Positions 37,023-45,428 are shown, counted from the stretch's first letter. The stretch is 64,000 nucleotides of DNA from an uncultured Stenotrophomonas sp. (GCF_913778665.1 NZ_CAJYVQ010000005.1:1-64000); one strand, 5' to 3'. Made by a program: numbers and translations. The notes: generated by a model not told the origin, from the letters alone.

Positions 37023-37282
37023 TAGTTGATCCTTTCGACCTTGGAGACAGGATTTGCCCTAGCTTCGCCAAAGGTACTAGCTCCGCCACCTTCTCTCACG
37101 TTCACATGCTGCCCGTTCATTTGACCACTCCGTGTCGGCTCCGGTGCAACGTCGACTCGTCCGCCTGACGCACGGATCTCGCCCGCAGTAGATGTTCTAA
37201 TTGTTCCATGAGGCACTCTGGCACCAGCCTCCTGCACACTACGGCCTTGAGAGCCGGAGAACACAGTCCCTGACGAGGGCAT
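37022..37282 (-). CDS. Orphan toxin C-terminal domain (Rhs/CDI-type tip)
   Basis: The 86-residue protein has the look of a polymorphic toxin tip: P-H-G-T-I-R-T-S-T-A-G-E-I-R, then A-P-E-P-T-R-S-G, M-N-G-Q-H-V-N-V and a final N-P-V-S-K-V-E-R-I. No N-terminal delivery part exists, and a TAG lies in frame six codons before the ATG. AGAGGAGGG precedes the ATG, so it can be translated alone. The immunity-like gene follows with a one-base overlap. Toxic activity is inferred, not shown. Confidence 0.6.
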   Translation of the reverse strand: MPSSGTVFSGSQGRSVQEAGARVPHGTIRTSTAGEIRASGGRVDVAPEPTRSGQMNGQHVNVREGGGASTFGEARANPVSKVERIN

Positions 37283-37415
37283 TTCCCAGTCCCTCCTCTA
37301 ACAATGATTGTGGCATCAGGAGCGTCGCCGGGGGCATGCAGGTCACCCGGCCCCTTCCCTGTTTAACTCGGCGGGGTGAAGATCGAACCGGCTGTTACCC
37401 CACGGCCCCCTCCCC

Positions 37416-37668
37416 ATGATCGACCTGAACCAAATCGATGACCTCGCCCGTCGCCCTCAGCGATCTGGTGCCGCCGGGCCTACGCGAATCGCGCGAGGAA
37501 CTGCAGGCCACCTTCAAGAGCGTGCTGCAGGCGGGGCTGGCCAAACTGGACCTGGTGACACGCGAAAAGTTTGAAGTGCAGCGTGCCGCGCTGCTGAAGA
37601 CCCGCGAGAAGCTGGAGGCGCTGGAAACCGCCGTGCGCGAGCTGGAAGGGCGCGGCGCCGCAGAATGA
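37416..37668 (+). pseudogene. ubiK: Second ubiK copy, frameshifted
   Basis: From ATGATCGACCTGAACCAAAT the sequence repeats ubiK at 34806 with scattered, mostly synonymous differences. An extra C in CGTCGCCCTCAG (about 37452) shifts the frame after residue 13; the rest reads normally in another frame to the stop. The homology begins only some 20 bases before the ATG. The copy looks like the ubiK of a different strain brought in with the cassette, or the original right end after insertion. Confidence 0.85.
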
Positions 37669-37794
37669 AAAAAGGAGGCGCACCGCGCCTCCCACTTGCA
37701 GAGTATTTCGCGGATGGGGCCTTGCCGCAAGGCCCACCGGGCGCCGTAGACTCGCCGGCCTGTCGATCCGGCAGCACAGAGAGGGGCAGAACCG

Positions 37795-38229
37795 ATGGTG
37801 CAGGACACCGAATGGACACCCGTTTCGCATGCCACCTGCGACCAGGTCGCCGGGCCGTTCTATCACGGCACCCGCGCCGACCTGGTGGTGGGCGAGCTGC
37901 TGAGTGCGGGCTTCCGCTCCAACTATCGCGACAGCGTGGTGATGAACCACATCTACTTCACCACGATTGCCAAGGGCGCCGGGCTGGCTGCGGAGATGGC
38001 TAGAGGTGACGGGCGGCCACGCGTGTATGTGGTGGAGCCGACCGGACCGTTTGAAGACGACCCGAATGTGACCAACAAGAAATTTCCCGGGAACCCGACG
38101 CGGTCGTATCGGAGTGCGCAGCCGTTGAGGGTTGTGGGGGAGATTACAGAGTGGGAGCTGTATGACGCGGAGTTCGTTCGACAGTTGAGGGCGTTTGTCG
38201 CGTCGGGGAGCGGGGAGATCATCAACTGA
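37795..38229 (+). CDS. arr: Arr-type rifampin ADP-ribosyltransferase
   Basis: The 144-residue protein matches the Arr family along its length: F-Y-H-G-T-R-A-D-L near the NAD site, S-N-Y-R-D-S, I-Y-F-T-T, the central V-E-P-T-G-P-F-E-D-D-P-N-V-T, and K-F-P-G-N-P-T-R-S-Y-R-S. Arr transfers ADP-ribose to the C23 hydroxyl of rifamycins and inactivates them. The gene is alone on its strand in the accessory stretch, 127 bp after the ubiK pseudogene. Arr-like domains also occur as toxin tips, but here no delivery domain is attached. Confidence 0.9.
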   Translation: MVQDTEWTPVSHATCDQVAGPFYHGTRADLVVGELLSAGFRSNYRDSVVMNHIYFTTIAKGAGLAAEMARGDGRPRVYVVEPTGPFEDDPNVTNKKFPGNPTRSYRSAQPLRVVGEITEWELYDAEFVRQLRAFVASGSGEIIN

Positions 38230-38247
38230 TGCTGATAAGGAGGAAGA

Positions 38248-38715
38248 TCAGTGCTCTCCTGCGGCCTTGCAGGGCGTGCTACCCGGTAGCTCGCCCTTCA
38301 GCCGTCGCATCGTGGAGTCGAGCGCTCCAAGGAACGGCGCATCGCCGTCCGTCACAAGCGTGCGCGCGCGCACCAGCATCACTTCAGCCCGGTGGCAATT
38401 CTCGGTCCCGCCCAACGAGATGAGATGGGAAGCGAGGCGCTGCATCGCTGCAGGATCTTCTCTGGAGACTCCCTCCTCCATCCATTGCCTGTACAACGCC
38501 GCATTGCCTATCTCGCGAAAGTGATTCTCGACGAGCGCCTGAGCGTATCTGTCACCGGCGCGGGCCCGGGATTCCATCTGCGCGGCGGACTCGGGCCCGT
38601 AACTTCCGCTTCTGCTTCCTGCAACCACACCGTTGGTGGTGCTGCCGGGTTGCGCGCAGGCCAGAAGGCATGGCGTGAGGCACGTGAGCAACGCCAGTTT
38701 CGACAGCCCGCGCAT
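38248..38715 (-). CDS. Hypothetical lipoprotein
   Basis: The 155-residue protein starts M-R-G-L-S-K-L-A-L-L-T and has a lipobox C-L-L-A-C. The mature part is helical with D-R-Y-A-Q-A-L-V-E and M-Q-R-L-A-S-H-L, vaguely like Sel1-type repeats, and a lone Cys pair near the end. GAGG lies seven bases before the chosen ATG; the upstream open frame is Arg-rich and was not used. It is convergent with arr. No function assigned. Confidence 0.65.
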   Translation of the reverse strand: MRGLSKLALLTCLTPCLLACAQPGSTTNGVVAGSRSGSYGPESAAQMESRARAGDRYAQALVENHFREIGNAALYRQWMEEGVSREDPAAMQRLASHLISLGGTENCHRAEVMLVRARTLVTDGDAPFLGALDSTMRRLKGELPGSTPCKAAGEH

Positions 38716-38825
38716 TCTACCGCCTCGAATGCTTGATCGATGCCGATGGCACGACGAAGCGCGGTGCATTGCATTCAAGCCTGCTGTAACGATGCTTCCA
38801 TCGTCGCCGACCAGGGCAGGCCGGA

Positions 38826-39107
38826 TCATTTGCCACAACTGCCATGTTCGTTGGCTACGACGGCGGTGCAGATGAAGCCACCATCGGGATCTTTCTTGCA
38901 CTCTTCGATCTTCGCTGGCGTGTAGCAGGTTCCATCGGTGCCGCTGATCCCCTTCTTCTTTGCGATCTCGGCAGCTCTCCGGTTGGCATCGTCGGCCGCC
39001 GCAGACTTGGTCGGTCCACTTCCGGTAACCGGCTCACCGGCGAACGCCGGCGCAGACAAGGTAAATACACTGGCGCACAGCAGGAGCGCTTCGCATAGGT
39101 ATTTCAT
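38826..39107 (-). CDS. Small secreted Cys-containing protein
   Basis: The 93-residue protein has a signal peptide (cleavage after A-F-A-G). The mature part has a helix of Ala, Asp and Lys and four Cys (T-C-Y-T-P, E-C-K-K-D, I-C-T-A-V, S-C-G-K) that can form two disulfides. No family is recognised. It lies in the accessory stretch on the same strand as the small lipoproteins. Confidence 0.65.
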   Translation of the reverse strand: MKYLCEALLLCASVFTLSAPAFAGEPVTGSGPTKSAAADDANRRAAEIAKKKGISGTDGTCYTPAKIEECKKDPDGGFICTAVVANEHGSCGK

Positions 39108-39247
39108 CGCTGATTCCTCTTCGATGGGACGTGTTTATCCATGAAACACCCTCACACCCAGGGGCAACCGATTCCAGATGAACCGCTATTCCGCCAATTG
39201 GTCATGCACTGAAGTTTCCCGCCGCAGCTTGAAGAAGCGGTAGAAAG

Positions 39248-39616
39248 TCAGGCCTTTGTCACCTTCTTTATTACTACGAGGGTTGGACTGCACTGAACAA
39301 GTGCGAACTGGAACTTTTGACTTTCATCCTCCGTGAGTAACATGCGCGAAGGAACGGTTCCATTGATGAAATCAACGTATACGGCATAACTGTTGGTGTT
39401 CTTCATGACCACTGTGGTGATGCTCTCCCCGGGATAGCACCTGAGCGTCACCCCATCCATGTTCGCGTATGCCTCAACATCCACTAGATTCATGTGTGGC
39501 TCCGATAGAATATTGAACGCGCACCTTGATGCACGCAGCGGGCTCAAGCCCTTGGTCATCCAATCACCGTTCAGACGGCCCCGTGGCTCGGCGTCCATGA
39601 CCTGCGCACAAAGCAC
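39248..39616 (-). CDS. Hypothetical protein, start uncertain
   Basis: Up to 122 residues are open, beginning with a GTG; a start at M-T-K-G-L-S (19 residues later) is as likely. The part from M-N-L-V-D-V-E-A-Y to the end alternates hydrophobic and polar residues like a beta-sandwich (T-L-R-C-Y-P-G-E-S-I-T-T-V-V-M-K-N-T). No family is recognised. It could be the remaining half of a longer gene. Confidence 0.45.
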   Translation of the reverse strand: MLCAQVMDAEPRGRLNGDWMTKGLSPLRASRCAFNILSEPHMNLVDVEAYANMDGVTLRCYPGESITTVVMKNTNSYAVYVDFINGTVPSRMLLTEDESQKFQFALVQCSPTLVVIKKVTKA

Positions 39617-40039
39617 CGCATACTGCGGCCTTCCTCTTGGTAAGGCCCGATCTTAGGGGGGCAGGGGCCGGCTAACAAGCCGACGTATATCAGAAACCAG
39701 AAGTAAAGCGGGAGACCTCGCTTGTTCGGTCTGACTGGCAGGTGGATTTCCGCTTCGAGCCGGAAGCGGCCATACCCGTTATCCTGTAAATCGATCCAAT
39801 TCCCTGGCTCTGTCTGGTTTACGCCAGAAACCCGCTTTGGCGATATCTCAGCCGCACTCAACCGCGCACAAGCGTTCGCTTGATGAATATGCGGGGACCA
39901 GTACTGTCCCCACCCACCACACGTGCGACGAAGTGGCCCTGATGCGCTTGAACGTAGATCGGCTGACGGCGTGAAATCCTCATCATCCTCCCAGCTCCAC
40001 ACGACCAACGGCCGTCCGTGTTTCTGTCGTGCGCAACAG
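39617..40039. other. Remnant region with duplicated gene-start fragment, copy B (39928-40027)
   Basis: On the minus strand M-M-R-I-S-R-R-Q-P-I-Y-V-Q begins a frame that stops after about 40 residues (at 39858). The next frame continues with a Trp/Pro-rich stretch and a hydrophobic L-Y-F-W-F-L-I-Y-V-G-L-L-A-G. This looks like one or two broken genes. Copy A of the start fragment is at 35866-35963. Confidence 0.45.
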
Positions 40040-40690
40040 TCAACGCGCGGGATGCGTCGTCAGCTCATTGGGGCGCCTGCGCAGCAGGTACAACGCAACC
40101 AGGAATGGCCACAGCGAATTAATCGACGAGAACACGCGCTGAGTCAGCCCCCTGAAGCCATCCGGGTCCGCGCCCACCAGGTTCAGCCAGAGATAGACGA
40201 TGCTCGCGATGCTCACCAATGCGGTCACGGCATACGCCCTTCGGTTGGCCGACCACGCGCTCAACTCGATGTGCGACATCGCGGGTGCAATGATGTTGGC
40301 GATGCCGATGGTGTAGAAGCCGTGCATCGGATGGCCCATGGGCCAGAGCCCGTTGGTCAGCATGGAGATGCCAAAGACCATCCAGCAGATCGCGCCTATG
40401 GCAATCCGGCGGCCGGACTCCCGCCATACCCCTAGGGAGAACGCCACGAAGCCGGCGCCGACGCCCATGGCGGCGATCCTGCCGCAGATGCTTGCAAGCG
40501 TTGGCGCCTGCAGCAGCTCGCTGGCGTGCTGTGCAAGCGGGTTGTAGCCCGGCGCGAATACGGCGGCAACGCTGGTCCAGAACAGGAACCACGGAAGCGG
40601 GACCAGACCCGCGCAGAGAAGCAGTCGGCTGCGGCGTGACACGTGCAGTGGTCCTCGTTTGGCCTGCGCCAGTGGGTGGAATCCGTTCAA
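40040..40690 (-). CDS. DUF998 family membrane protein
   Basis: The 216-residue protein has six transmembrane helices. DUF998 features include the early P-G-Y-N-P-L-A-Q-H-A-S-E-L and the N-G-L-W-P-M-G-H-P-M-H-G-F segment. Function is unknown. A start inside the frame (V-S-R-R-S-R) is possible, but the ATG at 40690 is kept. It stands alone in the accessory stretch. Confidence 0.75.
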   Translation of the reverse strand: MNGFHPLAQAKRGPLHVSRRSRLLLCAGLVPLPWFLFWTSVAAVFAPGYNPLAQHASELLQAPTLASICGRIAAMGVGAGFVAFSLGVWRESGRRIAIGAICWMVFGISMLTNGLWPMGHPMHGFYTIGIANIIAPAMSHIELSAWSANRRAYAVTALVSIASIVYLWLNLVGADPDGFRGLTQRVFSSINSLWPFLVALYLLRRRPNELTTHPAR

Positions 40691-40971
40691 GTGCTGCCGG
40701 ACCTTCCTGCTTCGGGCAGGATCGTCCGGTTCTGACTACAGCGGTAGTCACATTGTGCGTAGCTCCCCGTGGGGTCAATAGGCAGAAAGTCACCCACGCC
40801 TAAGTGAAGCGGAAAACAACCTCTCGGCCGGCTCGCGCCAAAGCTGTCCGTTCTTTGCATCAAGGGAAAGACTGCGACAGAGAAAATCAGGGCTCCGCGC
40901 CCAGCCCGACCTGACCTGCGCTCGTCTCGGCTGAAACGGTACAGTTGGGGTGTCTCATGCTCAGGTTTGCC

Positions 40972-41832
40972 ATGCACGCAATCGACCCGAATGACATTGC
41001 CGGTGCTCAGCACGAAGTACAACGGCTCCTCGGCCGTTGCATCCTCCGCCTTCAACAATGCGAGCAACTCCTGAAGTCCATGCTGGCATTTCAGAAGCTG
41101 TCCGGTACAACGGAAACACTCCCAAGGAGCCTGGGCAAACGCAGGGCTGAAATCAGCGGCAAGACCATGGGCATGTTGGTGGGCCACCTGACCAGCGAAT
41201 GCATCCTGACGGAAGGCAGCGAAGTCCCCGACGTCCCATCCGGTGTCGACCATGATTCAAGCTTTATTGGCCTGCACATTGGGCTCAATCTTTCAGCGCA
41301 ATCCCATGCGGCGCTACAAACCGATATGCGCGGGCTGGTGAATCTCAGGAACACACTCGTTCACCATTTCATCGAGCAATACGGCATCCGGACCGTCGAC
41401 GAATGCCTCAAGGCTCAGGATGCGCTCAGGCACGCTTCCACCGAGATCGATCGACAGTTTGAACAACTGCGCACGCTCGCCGCAGGTATGGCACAGGGGG
41501 TGACAACCTTTGCTGGCCTGGTTCAAACCCCGGAGTTCCAGGACTTTCTGGTCAACGGCATCGCGCCTGATGGGAAGATCCATTGGCCGATCGCAGGCAT
41601 TGTCAGTGCGCTGAAACAGGCTATCCGGGAACGAGCGATCGACGGCTGGGCGAATCTGGATACAGCCATCATGTGGATGAGAGAGCACCATCCGGAACAG
41701 ACACCCAAGAGGTACGGTTGCGCCCGATGGCGGCACGTCATCCACGAATCCGGTCAATTCGAGCTGCGCGACTTCGCGCACAACGGTGAACGTGGCGCGT
41801 GGTTCCGCGAGCGGCCTGAGTCGACGGGCTGA
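40972..41832 (+). CDS. HEPN-like protein with C-terminal LOTUS/OST-HTH domain
   Basis: The 286-residue protein has a helical N-terminal part (V-Q-R-L-L-G-R-C-I-L-R-L) with R-N-T-L-V-H at 126-131, which fits the R-x4-H motif of HEPN ribonucleases. Residues ~225-286 read G-W-A-N-L-D-T-A-I-M-W-M-R, then H-P-E-Q-T-P-K-R-Y-G and F-E-L-R-D-F, the pattern of OST-HTH/LOTUS domains, which bind RNA. No signal or membrane segment. An RNA-targeting or defence role is inferred. The ATG at 40972 has AGG eight bases upstream; ATGs at 40945 and 40957 are also in frame. Confidence 0.7.
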   Translation: MHAIDPNDIAGAQHEVQRLLGRCILRLQQCEQLLKSMLAFQKLSGTTETLPRSLGKRRAEISGKTMGMLVGHLTSECILTEGSEVPDVPSGVDHDSSFIGLHIGLNLSAQSHAALQTDMRGLVNLRNTLVHHFIEQYGIRTVDECLKAQDALRHASTEIDRQFEQLRTLAAGMAQGVTTFAGLVQTPEFQDFLVNGIAPDGKIHWPIAGIVSALKQAIRERAIDGWANLDTAIMWMREHHPEQTPKRYGCARWRHVIHESGQFELRDFAHNGERGAWFRERPESTG

Positions 41833-42304
41833 GCAGACGCCGCTGTTGGTAGAAGCCATGCGCTGTCACCATCCAAGCGATGTCGCAATTGCCGCGCCTT
41901 GCATCTCTTGCCGCAGGATCTGACGACTCCGTCCCAGAAGTGCCGCTACGCCTAGCCCGCCAAGGCTCTCGCCCCATTCGGCGCTATGCGACAATGCCGA
42001 AAGCGTCTCGGGTTTTGGCGGCATTGGCCCCACCCCCTTGGCATTCCACACAGCGGCGCGTAATCGTTACTGCGCCACCGTGCATCGGTGGTCGGGACTC
42101 GAAAACCCGTCGTTGTGATGAAGTTTGCGCTTGTCAGCCGGCATCAACTTGCTTGGTGCCGGCTGGCAATCCGTCTGCCGGCTATGGCGGGCGGGGCGTG
42201 GGGGCCTCGCGCCCGCCGGCGATCATCACACACCGGTTTTCGAGCCACGCCCTGTCCGCCACCTTTATCGGTGGCGGCTTCTGCCTGCTTGCACGGAGCC
42301 CGCC
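41833..42304. other. Intergenic region with a nested hairpin structure (42098-42244)
   Basis: CTCGAAAACC...TTGTGATGA (42098-42121) pairs with TCATCACA...GGTTTTCGAG (42223-42244). Inside lie hairpins GCCGGCA-N13-TGCCGGC (42137-42163) and GGCGGGCG...CGCCCGCC (about 42187-42217). This looks like a folded leader RNA ending 60 bases before the next gene. A possible 52-residue ORF at 41866-42024 (minus) has a good ribosome site but no recognisable family. Confidence 0.55.
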
Positions 42305-42661
42305 ATGACCACGCCGCACTCCCCTCGCCCGCGCCCGATCCAGGAAGCACCGTCACCCGCGCCTGCGCTCGACCCCACCAGCCTCATCGCCGTCCTGCAC
42401 GCCATCGGTGCCGGCGCTGCCGCCGACGGCCGACCCTGGCCCGAGCGTCACCTGTTGCGCAGCCGGCAGATTGCGATGTCCGACGCCGACTGCGCGGCCA
42501 CCGGCCAGCGCATCGTGCAGGAGATCCTGCTGGCCGCCGAGCGCACGCGCCAGAACGGCGAGCCCGAGCAATACCTGGGCGACCGGGTGATGGAGGGACT
42601 GGTGATGGCCGATATGGCACTCACGGCCTTCATCCACGAACGGATGCGTGCCAAGGACTGA
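42305..42661 (+). CDS. Small hypothetical protein after a structured leader
   Basis: The 118-residue protein has a Pro-rich start (H-S-P-R-P-R-P-I-Q) and a helical remainder with L-I-A-V-L-H-A-I-G-A-G-A-A and V-M-A-D-M-A-L-T-A-F. It resembles the short DUF3077/DUF6124-type proteins of pseudomonads and xanthomonads only in size and layout. Function is unknown. The ATG follows a long hairpin structure that may control it. Confidence 0.65.
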   Translation: MTTPHSPRPRPIQEAPSPAPALDPTSLIAVLHAIGAGAAADGRPWPERHLLRSRQIAMSDADCAATGQRIVQEILLAAERTRQNGEPEQYLGDRVMEGLVMADMALTAFIHERMRAKD

Positions 42662-42922
42662 GCGCCCGCGTGCGGCGCCTGCCGTTCTGGGTCTGGGGGT
42701 GACCAATGATGAAGTACTGCTTTGACGCAGCGGCGGGGTGCGCCGCGATTACGGCGCGGTGTGGATGGGGTGGCCCGAGCCAGCGGGCGATCAGGTGTGA
42801 GCTGTTCAAGCCCCGGGCTCGCCCTTGACCAGAATCCTCCTAGCCATTTCCCCCGCAATGCCCGATGGCGTCATGCGGAACACCTGCCGCACCATCGAGC
42901 AACCCTCTGCAGGAATCCACAC

Positions 42923-44428
42923 ATGAGCCTCGCGCTGGTCCACAGCCGTGCCCGCGCCGGGGTCGATGCCCCGCTGGTGCGGGTGGAAGTGCACCTCTCC
43001 GGTGGCCTGCCTGCCACCCAGATTGTCGGACTGGCCGAGACCAGCGTGCGCGAATCGCGCGAGCGCGTGCGTGCTGCCCTGCTCTGCGCGCGCTTCGACT
43101 TTCCACAGCGGCGCATCACCCTGAACCTCGCACCTGCCGATCTACCCAAGGAAGGTGGGCGTTACGACCTGGCCATCGCGCTGGGCATTCTTGCGGCCAG
43201 CGGACAGATCGAGCCGCAGTCGCTGCTTCAGTACGAGTTCCTGGGGGAGCTGGGGCTGACCGGCGAGCTGCGGCCGGTGGCGGGTGCGCTGCCGGCGGCG
43301 ATTGCGGCGGCCGAGGCCGGGCGCATCCTGGTCGTGCCGCCGGGGAATGCCGCAGAAGCAGCGTTGGCGGAGCACGCTGATGTACGCGTGGCCCGCACGT
43401 TGCTGGAATGCTGTGCCGGGCTGGGCAATCCGCGCCTGCTACCACGCGTGGAGCGCGTAGACACGACGCCGTTGCCCCTGCCAGATCTGGCCGACGTGCG
43501 CGGGCAAGCGCATGCGCGGCGCGCGTTGGAAGTCGCCGCTGCCGGTGGTCACCATCTTCTGCTGATCGGCAGCCCTGGCTGCGGCAAGACGCTGTTGGCC
43601 TCGCGCCTGCCCAGCCTGTTGCCGGATACCGAGGAAGCCGAAGCTTTGCAGCTGGCCGCGATTGCCTCGGTGAGTGGCGAAGGGCTGGACCCAAAGCGGT
43701 GGCGGCAGCGTCCCTTCCGGGCTCCCCACCACAGCGCGAGCGCGGCGGCGCTGGTCGGCGGCGGCAATCCGCCCTGCCCCGGCGAGATCTCGCTGGCCCA
43801 TCACGGTGTCCTTTTCCTCGATGAGCTTCCCGAGTGGAACCGCAGTGCATTGGAGACTCTGCGCGAGCCGCTGGAGTCCGGCCACATCCGCATCGCCCGC
43901 GCGGCGCGCAGCGTCCAGTATCCTGCGCGTTTCCAACTGGTGGCGGCGATGAATCCCTGCCCGTGCGGCTGGGCCGGTGACCGCAGCAATCGCTGCCTGT
44001 GCAGCGATGAACGGATCAACCGCTATCGCGCGCGGGTGTCCGGCCCGCTGCTGGACCGTATCGACCTGCACATCAGCGTGGCGCGCATGGATGCGGTCGA
44101 ACTACGGGAGAGCACGCCGCTGGGGGAGCCCAGTGCGGCGGTACGTGCACGGGTGGAAGCTGCCCATGCCCGACAGCAGGTGCGTGGCGGGCTCAACGCG
44201 CATCTGCCGCCGGCGGCGCTGCGGGCCTGCACGAAACTGAGCGAGGGCGATCAGGACATGTTGGAGCAGGCCATTGAGCGCCTGCAGCTGTCCGCACGTG
44301 CGATGCACCGGATTCTGCGGGTGGCGCGCACGATTGCCGACCTGGCGGGTTGCGAAACGATCCAGACGACGCACCTGGCCGAAGCAATTGGCTACCGGCA
44401 GCTGGACCGCGGGAAGGCGAGCACGTAA
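42923..44428 (+). CDS. comM: ComM/YifB-family Mg-chelatase-like AAA+ protein
   Basis: The 501-residue protein has the N-terminal ChlI fold (V-E-V-H-L-S-G-G-L-P), Walker A G-S-P-G-C-G-K-T at 216-223, Walker B L-F-L-D-E-L-P-E, sensor region A-M-N-P-C-P-C-G and the C-terminal Mg-chelatase domain. In naturally competent bacteria ComM is a hexameric helicase that extends branch migration during transformation. Its position beyond ubiK is the likely ancestral neighbourhood, now split by accessory DNA. Confidence 0.93.
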   Translation: MSLALVHSRARAGVDAPLVRVEVHLSGGLPATQIVGLAETSVRESRERVRAALLCARFDFPQRRITLNLAPADLPKEGGRYDLAIALGILAASGQIEPQSLLQYEFLGELGLTGELRPVAGALPAAIAAAEAGRILVVPPGNAAEAALAEHADVRVARTLLECCAGLGNPRLLPRVERVDTTPLPLPDLADVRGQAHARRALEVAAAGGHHLLLIGSPGCGKTLLASRLPSLLPDTEEAEALQLAAIASVSGEGLDPKRWRQRPFRAPHHSASAAALVGGGNPPCPGEISLAHHGVLFLDELPEWNRSALETLREPLESGHIRIARAARSVQYPARFQLVAAMNPCPCGWAGDRSNRCLCSDERINRYRARVSGPLLDRIDLHISVARMDAVELRESTPLGEPSAAVRARVEAAHARQQVRGGLNAHLPPAALRACTKLSEGDQDMLEQAIERLQLSARAMHRILRVARTIADLAGCETIQTTHLAEAIGYRQLDRGKAST

Positions 44429-44453
44429 TCGCATCGGCCGGGATCAGGGTGCG

Positions 44454-44888
44454 TCATGCGGGCACACGTTCAAAGAGATCCGGCAGCCATTCCGGCTTGA
44501 ACAGGGAAGCAGGCTGTTCTCTCATCTCTTCTACGCGCCACCATTTCCACGCCCTGATCGTGGCATTTTCCTCCTCCGTCCACCCGCCACGCTGGATGTC
44601 GGGCTGGTTGAGGCTGCGGACCAGAAAATACTCTTCCAGCCACCGCGCAGGCGTTGATCGGGCGACCGCGTAGACGGCGTCGCGCTTTTCCAGCCGCACG
44701 CCTATCGGCAGATCCAATCCAGTCTCCTCCCGAAGCTCACGCCGTGCGGCGTCCGCATATCCCTCCCCGGGCAGAAGCTCCCCGCCCGGTGTCGCCCAGA
44801 AGGGGGCGTGGTGTTCATCGTGATACCGGAACAGCAGCACCGCATCCTCAGCAACGATCACAAGGCGTGCAGATCGTCTGATTTCCAT
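44454..44888 (-). CDS. Nudix hydrolase
   Basis: The 144-residue protein has a full Nudix box: G-E-G-Y-A-D-A-A-R-R-E-L-R-E-E-T-G-L following G-G-E-L-L-P. Family members hydrolyse nucleoside diphosphates linked to another group. The early R-L-V-I-V-A-E-D-A-V-L-L-F gives the first strands. Substrate unknown. Convergent with comM. Confidence 0.9.
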   Translation of the reverse strand: MEIRRSARLVIVAEDAVLLFRYHDEHHAPFWATPGGELLPGEGYADAARRELREETGLDLPIGVRLEKRDAVYAVARSTPARWLEEYFLVRSLNQPDIQRGGWTEEENATIRAWKWWRVEEMREQPASLFKPEWLPDLFERVPA

Positions 44889-44981
44889 CGTTTCCCGTCC
44901 TTACCGGCCCGCCCCAGAATAAGCCAGAAGCAGGCAGGCCGAGAGAAAGTCATCAACGCGTGTCGATTCCTTGCCAGTGAT

Positions 44982-45347
44982 TCACTTTCCCGGGAGGGGC
45001 GCCTGTCGCCGGACGGCAACGGACGCCATGCGGCGGCTGACAAGGCCGAAGAGGTCCTGCAGTTCGGCTGCACGCTCGGGCGTGCTGTTGCTGCCGAAAA
45101 GCACACGCGCCAGCGCGGCTTCACGGGTGTCATGCGGGAACCGCAGGCGGTCCCGATACACCTTCTGGCACACCAGCCAAGCATTGCGCAGCCCACCGCC
45201 GGGCAGCGGTCGGACCACGCGTTCGTAGACGTGCCAGAACTGGTACTCGGCCTGCAGGTCGATCACAGGTGCCACGGACGGCGCCTGCCGGGTCCGTCCT
45301 GGGCCTCGGATGCCGAACAACCGGGTTGGCGGGGTCTGCTGTGCCAT
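44982..45347 (-). CDS. Hypothetical protein
   Basis: The 121-residue protein has no known domain. It contains aromatic segments (Y-Q-F-W-H-V-Y-E-R-V) and an amphipathic end (E-L-Q-D-L-F-G-L-V-S-R-R-M), and no signal peptide. The ATG at 45347 is chosen; the ATG at 45371 adds eight residues. Codon use agrees with the chromosome. Confidence 0.6.
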   Translation of the reverse strand: MAQQTPPTRLFGIRGPGRTRQAPSVAPVIDLQAEYQFWHVYERVVRPLPGGGLRNAWLVCQKVYRDRLRFPHDTREAALARVLFGSNSTPERAAELQDLFGLVSRRMASVAVRRQAPLPGK

Positions 45348-45428
45348 GCCAACAGGATGACCCAGCAACATTGTGGGAACCTTGCGTCACTGCCGGAAAA
45401 TCGCTGCCGGCCGCGCAAAGCTGGGTCT

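Noticed and set aside
37670..37695. Hairpin GGAGGCGC-ACC-GCGCCTCC after the ubiK pseudogene as a terminator
   Set aside because: The A-run precedes the stem on the plus strand, so it would end minus-strand transcription, but no minus-strand gene lies just upstream of it.
39571..40008. 145-residue minus-strand frame
   Set aside because: It overlaps the remnant start fragment and the next gene in other frames; at most it contains parts of broken genes.
41866..42024. 52-residue minus-strand ORF
   Set aside because: A good ribosome site is present, but no family or context supports it; kept only as a possibility in the intergenic entry.
41880..42308. 142-residue plus-strand frame before the small gene
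   Set aside because: It runs through the hairpin leader and its composition shows no protein family; the hairpins explain the sequence better.
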